From an uncultured Bacteroidales bacterium (GTDB taxonomy: Bacteria > Bacteroidota > Bacteroidia > Bacteroidales > Muribaculaceae), in contig CAMWHE010000001.1 in assembly GCA_947173955.1 (NCBI GenBank), forward strand, positions 124,001 through 188,000: a stretch of 64,000 bases of DNA. The letters are read 5' to 3'. This document shows, in pieces, positions 41,506 to 51,696 of this stretch. The notes under the pieces were generated by a model. It had not been told where the DNA came from. It ran no database searches and was given only the letters and a program-made list of their open reading frames with translations. A program made the position numbers and the translations under genes. Within the stretch, counting starts at the first letter, position 1, and each line of letters begins with the position of its first letter.

Positions 41506-43947
41506 ATGAAATTCTTTTTAAGAGCGTGGGCAATAGTGCTGACATCTACTTTCTATCTGACCGCACAAGCAGTCACATGGACTGAGACACCTATCGGAGC
41601 AAAAACAACAATCGATAGTGTCAACATTGAGATTCAATATTTTACGTCTAATATTGTCAGAATCATCAAGGCTCCGGTCGATGCATCCCGATTTCTGAAT
41701 GAAAGTATCTCGATTATCGCGCATCCATCCGACAGCCTTAGCATTTCCGTCAAGGAAACACCGCAAAAGACAACAATATCCGCAGGAGCACTCAAAGTCA
41801 TCGCTGACAATAAAACCGGATTGCTGACATTCTACTCTTCTAACGGCAAGCTCCTGACGAAGGAGACCGGATTGCCAACTCTCGAAACCGCGCCATATCC
41901 GGAAGCTGATGGACTGACTGTCAGCCAGACTTTCTCTATCACTCCGAAAGAGCATCTGTTCGGACTCGGAAGCCTTGCCGACACACTGCTATCACGTCGT
42001 GGAGCGACCAAACGGCTGTTGCCGGGCAATCTTGACGACGGATTCCCGGTCATCCAGTCCTCCAAAGGCTACGGACTCGTATGGGACAATTACTCTCCTA
42101 CCCTTTTCACTGACAACGAAAGTGGCATGACTTTCACTTCCGAGATCGGTGATGCCGTAGACTACTACATTATAGACGGAGAGGGAAGCATGGAATCTGT
42201 AATAGCAGGAATGCGTCATCTATCGGGCAACGTACCTATGTTTCCGCTCTGGACCTATGGCTACTGGCAAAGCCGTGAACGCTATAAGTCTCAACATGAA
42301 CCTACTGAAGTCGTAAAGCACTACCGCGAGGCCGGAATACCTCTGGACGGAATAATTCAGGACTGGCAGTATTGGGGCAACAACTATCTCTGGAATGCAA
42401 TGGAATTCATGAATCCGGCTTACGATCATCCGGAAGCCATGCTCGACAGCATACACGGAATGAACGCCCGTATGATCATATCCATCTGGTCGTCATTCGG
42501 CCCAATGACCAAGCCCTTTACTGAACTTAAGGATAAGGGGCTCCTGTTTGATATTGCCACATGGCCTGAAAGCGGTATCGAGGGATGGCCACCCCGCATG
42601 GACTACCCGTCCGGCGTCAAGGTATATAATGCATATAGCCCCGAAGCACGTGATATCTACTGGAAACACCTCTCAAGAATCCACAAGATTGGAATGGACG
42701 GATGGTGGATGGATTCCACTGAACCCGACCACTTTGACGATAAAATGGACTTCCCTACCGGAATGGGCAGCTATCGACGCGTAAAAGGAGCATTCCCGCT
42801 TCTGACCGTAGGAAGCGTTGCCGACCATCAGCGTCAGGTCGATTCCACAAAACGCGTGTTTATCCTTACCCGGTCCGGATGGTTCGGTCAACAGCGTACC
42901 GGCTGTAATGTGTGGACGGGAGATGTTGGCTCGACATGGGAGAATCTCCGTACTCAGATACCTCAACATCTCAACCTCACGCTCTCCGGCAACCCGAATA
43001 CCAACTCAGATATCGGAGGCTTTTTCTGTGGAAGATACAATCTTCCCGATGGAATTCCGGCGTATAAAAATCCTCTTTTCAAGGAACTGACAGTCCGGTG
43101 GACACAACTCGCCGCGTTCACACCGATGATGCGTTCCCACGGTACTGACTCCCCACGCGAAGTCTATCTCTTCGGCGAACCCGGCGATCCGATTTACGAC
43201 GCGTTGACCGGCGCTATCAGACTGAGATACTCCCTGTTACCATACATATACTCTACCGCATGGGATGTCACATCCAATGATGGTAGCTTCATGCGCCCGC
43301 TGATTATGGATTTCCCCGACGATCCAAGCGGAGTCTATGCTAATGATCGATTCATGTTCGGCAGATCACTACTCGTTGCCCCGATCTTACGTGCTCACTA
43401 TACTCCTGAGACAAGAACTTCACTTGACGAAAACAGCAGTTGGGGTGGCGGTGAGACAGCCGGCAGCGTTGACCACGGAATAGATTTCAGCGCTGACTAT
43501 GATTTTGAAGTAAGACTGCCCAAAGGAACTGACTGGTATGATTTTTATACCGGGAAAAAGTATCGGGGCGGAACTACGATAACACTAAGGGCCAATATAT
43601 CCACATTACCTTTATATGCCCGTGCCGGCAGTATCATTCCCATCGGACCGGAGGTGAACTTTGCCACAGAAAAGTCATGGGAATTACTGACTATCAAGGT
43701 ATTCCCCGGAGCTGATGGATCTTTTACCCTCTATGAGGATGAAAATGACAACTATAATTATACGAAGTCACAGTATTCGACAATCAGTTTCAACTATGAT
43801 ACTCGCAAGCACGAACTGACTATCGGCGAGCGTCAGGGATCGTTTCCCGGTATGCTTGAAAATCGCGTTTTCCGCATCATTAATCCGGAAAGCGGCAAGG
43901 AAGTCGTCACAGAATATAACGGAAATCCGATCACACTGAAAATTTAA
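41506..43947 (+). CDS. Secreted glycoside hydrolase family 31 (alpha-xylosidase-like)
   Basis: GH31 enzymes release alpha-linked glucose, xylose or related sugars with retention. The 813-aa protein has a signal peptide, an N-terminal beta-sandwich, a (beta/alpha)8 barrel and C-terminal sandwiches. The nucleophile is Asp403 in WWMDSTEP and the acid/base is Asp473 in WTGDVGSTW. GYWQSRERYKSQHE and the WMDSTEP form resemble alpha-xylosidases that act on xyloglucan fragments, but substrate choice is inferred. There is no SusC/SusD pair here, so it is not in a typical utilisation locus. Confidence 0.88.
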   Translation: MKFFLRAWAIVLTSTFYLTAQAVTWTETPIGAKTTIDSVNIEIQYFTSNIVRIIKAPVDASRFLNESISIIAHPSDSLSISVKETPQKTTISAGALKVIADNKTGLLTFYSSNGKLLTKETGLPTLETAPYPEADGLTVSQTFSITPKEHLFGLGSLADTLLSRRGATKRLLPGNLDDGFPVIQSSKGYGLVWDNYSPTLFTDNESGMTFTSEIGDAVDYYIIDGEGSMESVIAGMRHLSGNVPMFPLWTYGYWQSRERYKSQHEPTEVVKHYREAGIPLDGIIQDWQYWGNNYLWNAMEFMNPAYDHPEAMLDSIHGMNARMIISIWSSFGPMTKPFTELKDKGLLFDIATWPESGIEGWPPRMDYPSGVKVYNAYSPEARDIYWKHLSRIHKIGMDGWWMDSTEPDHFDDKMDFPTGMGSYRRVKGAFPLLTVGSVADHQRQVDSTKRVFILTRSGWFGQQRTGCNVWTGDVGSTWENLRTQIPQHLNLTLSGNPNTNSDIGGFFCGRYNLPDGIPAYKNPLFKELTVRWTQLAAFTPMMRSHGTDSPREVYLFGEPGDPIYDALTGAIRLRYSLLPYIYSTAWDVTSNDGSFMRPLIMDFPDDPSGVYANDRFMFGRSLLVAPILRAHYTPETRTSLDENSSWGGGETAGSVDHGIDFSADYDFEVRLPKGTDWYDFYTGKKYRGGTTITLRANISTLPLYARAGSIIPIGPEVNFATEKSWELLTIKVFPGADGSFTLYEDENDNYNYTKSQYSTISFNYDTRKHELTIGERQGSFPGMLENRVFRIINPESGKEVVTEYNGNPITLKI

Positions 43948-43966
43948 TACATACATATATGAGAAA

Positions 43967-44006
43967 GGAAGGCGGATGTAGATCATATTCTCAACATCCG
44001 CCTTCC
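43967..44006. terminator. Bidirectional terminator
   Basis: GGAAGGCGGATGT (43967-43979) pairs with ACATCCGCCTTCC (43994-44006), a perfect 13-bp stem between the GH31 gene and the convergent lipoprotein gene. Confidence 0.8.
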
Positions 44007-44020
44007 GTTTATGCAATTAA

Positions 44021-44524
44021 TTATATCGGTGTTGTCGGCGTAATAACAATATCTTGTGTTATGACCTTTAGAGTAGTTCCGTCAGGATTATAATATATAT
44101 ATGTGTCGGTACCACCCGATGTCGGCTCAACTTCTATAACATAAAATGTCCTGTCAAGGCGCTCATAGGCCGTGGCTTCCTCTACCAAGCATGTATAGGC
44201 ATACTGGCTTTCAGAATATGCAGAACTTACTGCCGGCGGAAGCTGCATCAGATTTTTCCCATAATCGATTTCAGTCATCACCCATTTTGCTTCCGGCCCG
44301 AACCATACATCGTAGTCCTCACCGGGCTTCTCAAAATCAGCGACATAATAGTCTGTCTTCCGCTCCCATTTCACATTGACAGCATCAGGATATTTAGCTT
44401 TCAGAGCATTCTGATAAGCGACAGGTACTTCACTTATAGAAAGGTCATTATCATCATCACTGCATGATGTGAATCCTACAATGGCAAAAGTTCCTAATAA
44501 CAGGGAAAATAATTTAGTTTTCAT
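44021..44524 (-). CDS. PepSY-like (DUF2874) lipoprotein
   Basis: This is a 167-aa lipoprotein from MKTKLFSLLLGTFAIVGFTSC. The mature part opens with an acidic linker and has one PepSY-like repeat: VPVAYQNALKAKYPDAVNVKWERKTDYYVADFE, then the strand EAKWVMTEIDYGKNLMQLP. Such domains resemble BLIP and are common in Bacteroidales periplasmic proteins; ligands are mostly unknown. The track start 11 codons upstream lies before the signal peptide and is unlikely. It stands alone on the minus strand. Confidence 0.78.
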   Translation of the reverse strand: MKTKLFSLLLGTFAIVGFTSCSDDDNDLSISEVPVAYQNALKAKYPDAVNVKWERKTDYYVADFEKPGEDYDVWFGPEAKWVMTEIDYGKNLMQLPPAVSSAYSESQYAYTCLVEEATAYERLDRTFYVIEVEPTSGGTDTYIYYNPDGTTLKVITQDIVITPTTPI

Positions 44525-44658
44525 ATGTTTAAAGTTAAAGGTTTGATAATATAACACATATTTCTCTTAATATGTTTTTTACATCTTAAGACTTATTGAT
44601 ACAATATAAAAACTAAAGATGTAATTAAGGATTTTCATCATAAATTTTAAATTTTATC

Positions 44659-44666
44659 TATCTTTG
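44659..44666 (+). promoter_or_regulatory. -7 element of the lipoprotein/barrel pair
   Basis: TATCTTTG lies 31 nt before the ATG at 44698. The -33 region is AT-rich without a clear TTTG. Confidence 0.5.
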
Positions 44667-44697
44667 CAATTAATTTATCACATAATACGCCTTATTT

Positions 44698-46473
44698 ATG
44701 TCAAAAAAACTGAAGCCTCTTGCTTATACAGCATTGATGCTCCCGATTCTGTCCTTAACAAGCTGTGTTGATGACAACTATGACCTTGACGATATCAATA
44801 CGGATATCGAAGTAAAAGTCAACGATCTTATAGTCCCAATCCGACTTGACGCCATCAAGCTTTCAAAAGCGTTTAACCTCGATTCCGAAAGCGTAATTAA
44901 AGAAATTAATGGAGAATATGCCGTTGTAGTAGATGGCGACTTTGAAAGTACATCTACCCATATCAGTGCTGTGACAATAACGCCCGGCGGCATAGACCCG
45001 ATACGCTGCGACATTTTCAAATATGAAGGCTCGGATATTGACTTGCCGGTGGCCGCACAGTCTATCTCTTACTCCATCACAGAGGCGACGACACCCTTTA
45101 CATTCTATTCCTCTGAAGTTGACCGTACCATTCAGGATATCAAACGAGTCAAAGGAAACTGGGACATAGACATAAAGCTTGACCTTGACGATAATAACGG
45201 ATTGTTCCATTATCTTGCTTTCCAACACCTTGTCATGCAGATTCCATCCGGATTCATGGTGACTAACTATCCCTGTACTGACGGAAAGATCGAAATCGGC
45301 AGTCTCGACATGAACATAGCCGGTCCGACCTATGTAAAAATTCATGTATCAGAAATTGACTTTACAAAATTTGATAGCTCAACTTATAAATTTACCCCGG
45401 CTAGCGGAGATAATAATAATGGAGTAATCGAATTCAACGGCACTGTAGGCGTGTCTTCTGGATATGTTGTAGGAGCCACAAATTCGACCACGACCAATAT
45501 TCCCCAGAATGTCGAACTGCAGGTTGACCCTGAACTCAACACGATCCATGTTACCTCTGTTTCCGGCACAATCGCCTATAATCTGCCTGGATTCTCGGTA
45601 GCTGACGTAGAATTGTCTGACATTCCGGATATGCTTCGCCGGCCAGGTACCAACATCTCCCTCACAAATCCTCAGCTTTATGCGTGCTTCAATAATCCTA
45701 TGGCATATTATGACCTTGAAGCTGCTTCGGGACTGACACTCTCGGCTGTTAAGAACGGCGCTGTAGTAAACACCTGTTCTCTCGATGCCGGTCAGGAACT
45801 ATTGCTAAGCTACAATAAAGGAGTAGCCGGACCTTACAACTTCTGTATGGCTCCGACGCGACCCGCCGAATTCTACGGTTCCTACACCGATGCTCAGTTT
45901 GTAGGATACAAATCTCTGTCCGGACTGCTAAGCGGCAACGGTTTGCCTGACAGAATCCATGTAGAATTTGACAATCCGCGTGTTTTGCCGGGCGAAGTAA
46001 CCGACTTCCCGCTTGACAGCGAGATAGCAGCAGTCACTGGTAGCTACACACTATACGCTCCTCTTGAACTCTCAGCAGGATCCAAAGTGGTATATGAAGA
46101 AGACGAAACCGGCTGGAACGATGATGACACATTCAATAAGATTACTGTAAACAAATTTACGGTGAAAGCCAAAGTCTACAACTCGCTACCCGCAGCCATC
46201 ACCCTGACCGGTATACTGCTCGACGATGAAGGAAAACAATGCGTGGATTCTCAGACCGGGAAGCCTGTCACCCTCAACGGATTTACCGTTGCCGCAAATA
46301 CCACTTCCGAGGTAGAACTTTCTGTCAATGGCACGATCAACGGACTGGACGGAATCCTCTACTCAGCATCTTGCGACGTAACTGAAAGCAACCAGGTACT
46401 TAAGCCGGACTCGCCAATCGAACTTACCGATATACGCGTGACAGTAAGCGGTTATTATCGTGACACACTCTAA
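44698..46473 (+). CDS. Large surface lipoprotein, function unknown
   Basis: This 591-aa lipoprotein has signal MSKKLKPLAYTALMLPILSL, lipid Cys23 and an acidic start (VDDNYDLDDINTD). The rest is beta-rich with several repeated sandwich-like segments, for example VKVNDLIVPIRLDAIKLSKA, GVIEFNGTVGVSSGYVVGA and INKITVNKFTVKAKVYNSLP-type strands near the end. No named domain was recognised. It is followed 32 bp later by a DUF5723 outer-membrane barrel protein, and the two share a promoter and terminator. A surface complex of lipoprotein and barrel is a reasonable inference. Confidence 0.7.
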   Translation: MSKKLKPLAYTALMLPILSLTSCVDDNYDLDDINTDIEVKVNDLIVPIRLDAIKLSKAFNLDSESVIKEINGEYAVVVDGDFESTSTHISAVTITPGGIDPIRCDIFKYEGSDIDLPVAAQSISYSITEATTPFTFYSSEVDRTIQDIKRVKGNWDIDIKLDLDDNNGLFHYLAFQHLVMQIPSGFMVTNYPCTDGKIEIGSLDMNIAGPTYVKIHVSEIDFTKFDSSTYKFTPASGDNNNGVIEFNGTVGVSSGYVVGATNSTTTNIPQNVELQVDPELNTIHVTSVSGTIAYNLPGFSVADVELSDIPDMLRRPGTNISLTNPQLYACFNNPMAYYDLEAASGLTLSAVKNGAVVNTCSLDAGQELLLSYNKGVAGPYNFCMAPTRPAEFYGSYTDAQFVGYKSLSGLLSGNGLPDRIHVEFDNPRVLPGEVTDFPLDSEIAAVTGSYTLYAPLELSAGSKVVYEEDETGWNDDDTFNKITVNKFTVKAKVYNSLPAAITLTGILLDDEGKQCVDSQTGKPVTLNGFTVAANTTSEVELSVNGTINGLDGILYSASCDVTESNQVLKPDSPIELTDIRVTVSGYYRDTL

Positions 46474-46505
46474 ATGTAAAGAAGGAATTTCAAAGAAGAA
46501 TCAGT

Positions 46506-47864
46506 ATGAAACACAATATAATCCGCTTATTACTTTCGGCCACGTTAGCATCATTGACATTAGGAGCCTCTGCCCAGAATCTGCAGGCCGGATATTTCGA
46601 CGATAACTATTTATACCGCTATCAAGCCAATCCCGCTTTCGGCAACGATGGAAAAGGATTTGTATCAATGCCCGGCCTCGGCAATCTCAACATCACGACC
46701 AACGGAACGCTTAGCCTGAGAAACATTTTTTATAACCTTAACGGGCAGACCACTACCCTACTCAATCCTGGCATATCAGCATCTGAGGTTCTTAACGGCA
46801 TGAAAGAGCACTCTCGCATCGGACTTGATCTAAGGGAGACGATAATCGCAGTCGGGTTCAAAGCGCTGAAAGGTTATAACACTGTTTCGGTGAGCGCCAG
46901 AGCTTCCCTTGGTATCGGGCTACCGAAAGAAATTGTACGGCTGGCCAAGGAGGGTGTAGAGAACGGTGTATATGACCTTTCAAATCTGGGAGCTACTGCC
47001 CGCGGATGGGCTGAAATAGCGTTCAACCACTCACATCAGATCAACAAGCAGTGGAGAGTAGGTGGAAGCTTTAAGTTCCTCGTCGGTATAGGTAGCTTCG
47101 ACGCCCATGTCAAGGCTGCCAATCTCAAATTATACAATGATCAGTACATCGGAGAAGTTGATGCTACCGCTCATGCGAGCATCAAAGGATTTGAATGGGA
47201 AACAGACTATAACGACCATACTAACCGCCATTATGTCAGTGGAATGAATGTCGACGGATTCTCTCCGGTCAATGGGTTTGGAGCCGCATTCGACCTCGGC
47301 GCTGTGTATACACTCAACAAGGACTGGGAATTCTCCCTTGCATTCACCGATTTAGGCTTCATCAGCTGGAACACAGACTTTACAGCTACTACCGACGGAC
47401 TGCAAAGCGTATCAACCGACAGTTTTGCATTCAATGTCGACAATAGCGACAGCTGGGATAAATTCACCGACAACCTCACCAAACTCTATGAATTAGAGAA
47501 CAAAGGCGACACAGGCTCACGTCTTACTGGTATCGGTGCCACAATGACCGCAGCCGCACAGTACACTCTACCCGTCTACCGAAACCTGAAATTCGGTTTT
47601 ATGAATACCACCCGAATCAACGGCGACTTCTCATGGACTGACTTCCGTCTGTCGGCTACTGTGGAGCCAGTTAAAATATTCTCGGCGGGCGTCAATGTCG
47701 GCTATGGCACATTCGGAGCCCGCTTCGGAGGCATTATCAACCTGAAAGTCCCCGGATTCAACCTGTTTATCGCTTCAGATTGCTTCCCCGGAAAGTTCGC
47801 TAAGCAATACGTCCCGCTGAATTCAAATGTCAACGTAAACTTCGGCATCAACTTCCCCTTCTGA
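46506..47864 (+). CDS. Outer-membrane beta-barrel protein, DUF5723-like
   Basis: This is a 452-aa exported protein with signal MKHNIIRLLLSATLASLTLGASAQ. The first mature part, YFDDNYLYRYQANPAFGNDGKGF, is typical of DUF5723 proteins of Bacteroidales, related in shape to PorV/FadL barrels. Alternating strands run to the end, closing with NVNVNFGINFPF, whose terminal aromatic fits an outer-membrane barrel signal. Ligand and role are unknown. It pairs with the upstream lipoprotein. Confidence 0.75.
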   Translation: MKHNIIRLLLSATLASLTLGASAQNLQAGYFDDNYLYRYQANPAFGNDGKGFVSMPGLGNLNITTNGTLSLRNIFYNLNGQTTTLLNPGISASEVLNGMKEHSRIGLDLRETIIAVGFKALKGYNTVSVSARASLGIGLPKEIVRLAKEGVENGVYDLSNLGATARGWAEIAFNHSHQINKQWRVGGSFKFLVGIGSFDAHVKAANLKLYNDQYIGEVDATAHASIKGFEWETDYNDHTNRHYVSGMNVDGFSPVNGFGAAFDLGAVYTLNKDWEFSLAFTDLGFISWNTDFTATTDGLQSVSTDSFAFNVDNSDSWDKFTDNLTKLYELENKGDTGSRLTGIGATMTAAAQYTLPVYRNLKFGFMNTTRINGDFSWTDFRLSATVEPVKIFSAGVNVGYGTFGARFGGIINLKVPGFNLFIASDCFPGKFAKQYVPLNSNVNVNFGINFPF

Positions 47865-47874
47865 TAAATCAAAT

Positions 47875-47919
47875 AATAATCCCCGGACAGCTTCTTTGAA
47901 GTGCTGTCCGGGGATTATT
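47875..47919. terminator. Bidirectional terminator
   Basis: AATAATCCCCGGACAGC (47875-47891) pairs with GCTGTCCGGGGATTATT (47903-47919), a perfect 17-bp stem between convergent genes. Confidence 0.88.
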
Positions 47920-47938
47920 GTATAATTGTCCGATGGCT

Positions 47939-50900
47939 CTAAACGGGGACTTTTATCCGGTCAATTACATAGAATCCACGCGGAAGAGTGATTTTTGCGT
48001 AGCCATTTACTAGTCTGGCTGTCGCTATAAGACGTCCGTCTATAGTATAGATATCTACCGCATCTTTAACAAGACTTTCAATGATGACCTGATTACCGTT
48101 TACTGAAACAATCGCGTCAGTAATTTCATTTTCAGTTACTTCATCAAGACCTGATAACTCGATCGAAAACATCTGTTCCGGAGCAAATTCTGATCCTGCA
48201 TTTGATGCATCCAGAGCTTGAACACTCCATGCATAATCACCTTTTTGGAGATTATTAAGTGTTATACTGCGATTCAACCATGCATTTCCGATAGAACAGA
48301 TCCGACGCTGACCGGTCTCGATATCAGCATTAGGCGAAGTGTAATACAATCCGGTCGAGAGATCCCGTATATAAAAGTTATATGAAAGAGATTCCGTCGG
48401 CGTTTCAGCATCACTGGCTGCGTCCCATTTAAGAGTAATACTATTGCCCTCTACAGTCGCAGAAAGGTTTGTCGGAGTCGATGGAATTGTATTAACAGCC
48501 ACACTCTTATTCTTGCACAAAACTGCTATCCGGCGGTCGGTGCTGAATCCTTGATAACCGCCATTGCAGTTGCCGCTGACTAGCAGGTCGCATCGTCCCG
48601 AATCTGAGAAATCGGCGGCCTCAACGGCAGACTCGGAAACACCGGGAAGCGATACATCGGATAATGTGAAATTACCGTTTCCATCATTGAGAAAAACATT
48701 AGTACGCGATATATTACCTTCGCTCATGTTCCAGCCGGTAAGGATAAGGTCACTATAACCATCATTATTCCAGTCTGTAAACACTGTAGGGCGAGTGGTA
48801 TTATCGAACATATACTCGGCAAAGACCTGATGCTTGATAAAATGTCCCTTTTGATCATTAAGGTATAATGTCACTGTCTTTCCTCCCTCGGCTGCTGTCG
48901 TGTTCCACGCCTCACCGGGAATAGTACCGCCGACAACAAGATCAAGCCAACCATCGCAGTTTACATCTGCGTAAGCCATTCCACCACGTGTACCCTTAGG
49001 CTCAATACCGGAATTGCCCATAGTAAAATTTCCTTTACCGTCATTCCAGAATATCTCAGTAAATACGCCTCCCGTCTTATTAGACATTAAAACGATATCG
49101 ACAAATCCATCATTATTGAAATCTGCATAAACCGCATTTGGATCAGAGAAACCGCCTGGCAGACTCAATAGCGATCTTGACGGATTAAAAGTCCTATCAG
49201 GCTTCTGCAGATAAAATGAATTGGCAGTTCCATTTCCGACAAAGAAATAGTCAGGTAGCCCATCGCAATTTATATCCGTAATACCGCAAGCGGGTGCCGT
49301 ATCAGAGGATTTTAGTACGGTCTCCGTCAGATGTCCCTTCCCGTCATTGATCAATACTGCGTTATAGCTTGTCCAAAAATCCCATCCACTTTGTAACACA
49401 TCCACATTACCGTCACCATTTAAATCGGCCACATCAAAATTACCCATGAAGAGGCGGTGAAGTGCCTGCGTGGCAGCAAAATGGTAATCCCCCATGTTGA
49501 TTCTGACACCACCCTGCTGAACTTGGAAGCTTTCCCCTCCGGAAAATACTATGTCAAACAGCCCGTCATTATTGAGGTCAACGGCTCTCGCTGTCCCGAG
49601 TTTAAACCCATCACCCTTTGATATATAATCAATTACATCAGGTGTATCGCCGGTATCCGCTATTGAGTCATATGGCGTATAATATGGATGAATGACAGTT
49701 GAGGGAAGATGCTTATACTTATCTTCAAGCCCGGCAGCGTCCTTAATCATTTTCAGAACCTGCGGCCCGTTATTATCCCAGTAATTGTGCGAACCATTCT
49801 GATTCCTTGATATCTCTCCGCGTTCACACCAGTTATTCTTGACTGTATAATAATCAGTCCCTTCATCTGTATATATATCAAACTGGGAGTGACGCATATC
49901 CCACATCACCGGATTGGTATGCGGGTCACCGACTCCTTCTATTCGGTTGCTTTCAATTGAGGAATTGGGCTGAGAAGAAAGAGTATAAATTGCGCCTGAA
50001 TCGCGCATCTTGTTACTGAATGAATGTATGTAGTTGGCCTTTATGTGATTGTTACGCATCACACTCTCATCTTTGACCCAACCCCACCCCATGTTGATGG
50101 CTGAATATGGAGTATCAAAAATCTCGTTGTGACTGATAGTAACGTCTGACGCATATCCAACAGCGATAGCAAGACAACCATAATCATCGACTCCGGGATG
50201 AGAGATATAATTATTATCAATGAGAATATTGTCACAGACAAGACGTGCGTCAGCAGGATTCCATGCCTGGTGAACCTCAAAATCCTCATCACCGAAAAAT
50301 CCTGCGAGAATGCCGTTACCACCGATATCATTGAAAACCGAACCTCTCACAGTGGCTCCTTTGACACCGGAAACGAAATCAAGTCCTGTAGAACCAAAAT
50401 GTTCGAAGCGGCAATTTTCAAAACTAATATTTTCAGCATATTCAACACTTACACCCGCTGCAGGACGACCGACCCATGCAACATTATTGGCGGTCGCCGT
50501 CTGTTTGGAGTAAGCATCATACAGAAATTGTCCTGCCTGAAGAGCTATGTGACCGGCCTCCGCAGGTCGCGTCCATGTTGAATGAGAAAATGTTACCCCT
50601 CGGAAAGTTATATTTCTGACCGGATTACCCGGAGTTCCCTTTATGGCTACAACCGTCTCCAGTCGGGGCGCTACAGCCAGAATGTTGTCCGTATCCTCGC
50701 CTTTGGCAGGCCAATAATATAACTTGCCGTTTTCGTTATCATTATACCACTCTCTGGGACGATTTAGGAGTTCTATGGCATTACTAAGCTTAAAAAAATG
50801 ATTTGAATAACTATCCTCCGAAGCACGGAGTATAGGCCAGGGTCTCTTAAACTCTATCTCTGCCTCAGTAGGCTGAAATTTGACATAGGTACGCTCACCC

Positions 50901-51547
50901 TCAGTCTTTAAGGATTTAACACGCAGGATATTCATAGCCCAGTCCTGAATGATAGTCATCTCAAGCGATTCCGGTCGGGAGAAAGTGATATCCAGAGCCG
51001 GAATAACGAGGCCATCGCCATCAGAATCCCTGCATATCAGACGACTGAGAGACAGATCATCATGATTTGAAGCCAGTGGAACACGGTTGCCATTGACCCA
51101 AAGCTGTCTTAGAGAATACTTCGTGGAAGGCATAGAGGCTTCAAGAATTTTTCCTGTACCTACATCCGGTAAACCGCTGATATTTCCTGCCACGCTCCAG
51201 TTCGCGACAGGCTCTCCCCCACTTAGAACGGGACATTCCCCCTCAACAGCTTCAATAAACAAATTTACTTCCTGCTGTCGGAGAAGCTTATCTGTAATCT
51301 CAAGAGTTGAAGAAAGATAGTATTCACCCCCATAAAGATTAATGTGGATATCAAGTCCGTCATAAATTTCCACACCGTCCAGAGCTATATCAATTGCTTT
51401 AGTCAGAGTGGCTACAGGAGCTGCTGCAGTGCCGGTCGCACTATCATCACCTGACGGAGATACATATACGGTAACATCTGCATGACAAATCGGGACACAG
51501 GTAAAACCTGTCAGAACCCATGAAGTTACTAATTTTCTTATCTTCAT
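47939..51547 (-). CDS. Secreted beta-helix protein with seven FG-GAP repeats and Por-type tail
   Basis: This is a 1202-aa exported protein from MKIRKLVTSWVLTGFTC (the track start reads back through its promoter). Residues about 25-640 form a right-handed beta-helix of the kind seen in GH141/GH110 glycosidases and lyases, opening VYVSPSGDDSATGTAAAPVA. Residues about 640-1000 hold seven FG-GAP/VCBS units, such as VDLNNDGLFDIVFSGG and TDWNNDGYSDLIL, which would build a seven-bladed calcium-binding propeller. An FnIII-like domain and a tail VDIYTIDGRLIATARLVNGY, like type IX sorting domains, follow. A glycan target is likely but not identified. Confidence 0.8.
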   Translation of the reverse strand: MKIRKLVTSWVLTGFTCVPICHADVTVYVSPSGDDSATGTAAAPVATLTKAIDIALDGVEIYDGLDIHINLYGGEYYLSSTLEITDKLLRQQEVNLFIEAVEGECPVLSGGEPVANWSVAGNISGLPDVGTGKILEASMPSTKYSLRQLWVNGNRVPLASNHDDLSLSRLICRDSDGDGLVIPALDITFSRPESLEMTIIQDWAMNILRVKSLKTEGERTYVKFQPTEAEIEFKRPWPILRASEDSYSNHFFKLSNAIELLNRPREWYNDNENGKLYYWPAKGEDTDNILAVAPRLETVVAIKGTPGNPVRNITFRGVTFSHSTWTRPAEAGHIALQAGQFLYDAYSKQTATANNVAWVGRPAAGVSVEYAENISFENCRFEHFGSTGLDFVSGVKGATVRGSVFNDIGGNGILAGFFGDEDFEVHQAWNPADARLVCDNILIDNNYISHPGVDDYGCLAIAVGYASDVTISHNEIFDTPYSAINMGWGWVKDESVMRNNHIKANYIHSFSNKMRDSGAIYTLSSQPNSSIESNRIEGVGDPHTNPVMWDMRHSQFDIYTDEGTDYYTVKNNWCERGEISRNQNGSHNYWDNNGPQVLKMIKDAAGLEDKYKHLPSTVIHPYYTPYDSIADTGDTPDVIDYISKGDGFKLGTARAVDLNNDGLFDIVFSGGESFQVQQGGVRINMGDYHFAATQALHRLFMGNFDVADLNGDGNVDVLQSGWDFWTSYNAVLINDGKGHLTETVLKSSDTAPACGITDINCDGLPDYFFVGNGTANSFYLQKPDRTFNPSRSLLSLPGGFSDPNAVYADFNNDGFVDIVLMSNKTGGVFTEIFWNDGKGNFTMGNSGIEPKGTRGGMAYADVNCDGWLDLVVGGTIPGEAWNTTAAEGGKTVTLYLNDQKGHFIKHQVFAEYMFDNTTRPTVFTDWNNDGYSDLILTGWNMSEGNISRTNVFLNDGNGNFTLSDVSLPGVSESAVEAADFSDSGRCDLLVSGNCNGGYQGFSTDRRIAVLCKNKSVAVNTIPSTPTNLSATVEGNSITLKWDAASDAETPTESLSYNFYIRDLSTGLYYTSPNADIETGQRRICSIGNAWLNRSITLNNLQKGDYAWSVQALDASNAGSEFAPEQMFSIELSGLDEVTENEITDAIVSVNGNQVIIESLVKDAVDIYTIDGRLIATARLVNGYAKITLPRGFYVIDRIKVPV

Positions 51548-51575
51548 AGCTATAAATGTGATAATATATAATGTG

Positions 51576-51675
51576 CAAATATATAGTTTTTGTATTCGAC
51601 GGAATATGAAAAAATTGCTTATCGATAACAATAAATATTCTTTTTTTCGTGTTGGCTACGTTTTGCGTATATTTG
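51576..51675. promoter_or_regulatory. Divergent -7 elements, beta-helix gene and AraC gene
   Basis: Minus-strand TATATTTG (51576-51583) lies 28 nt before the beta-helix gene, and plus-strand TATATTTG (51668-51675) lies 21 nt before the AraC gene. The 84 bp between them lack -33 boxes and would hold activator sites. Confidence 0.5.
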
Positions 51676-51696
51676 CATAAAATATAGTATGGAAGT

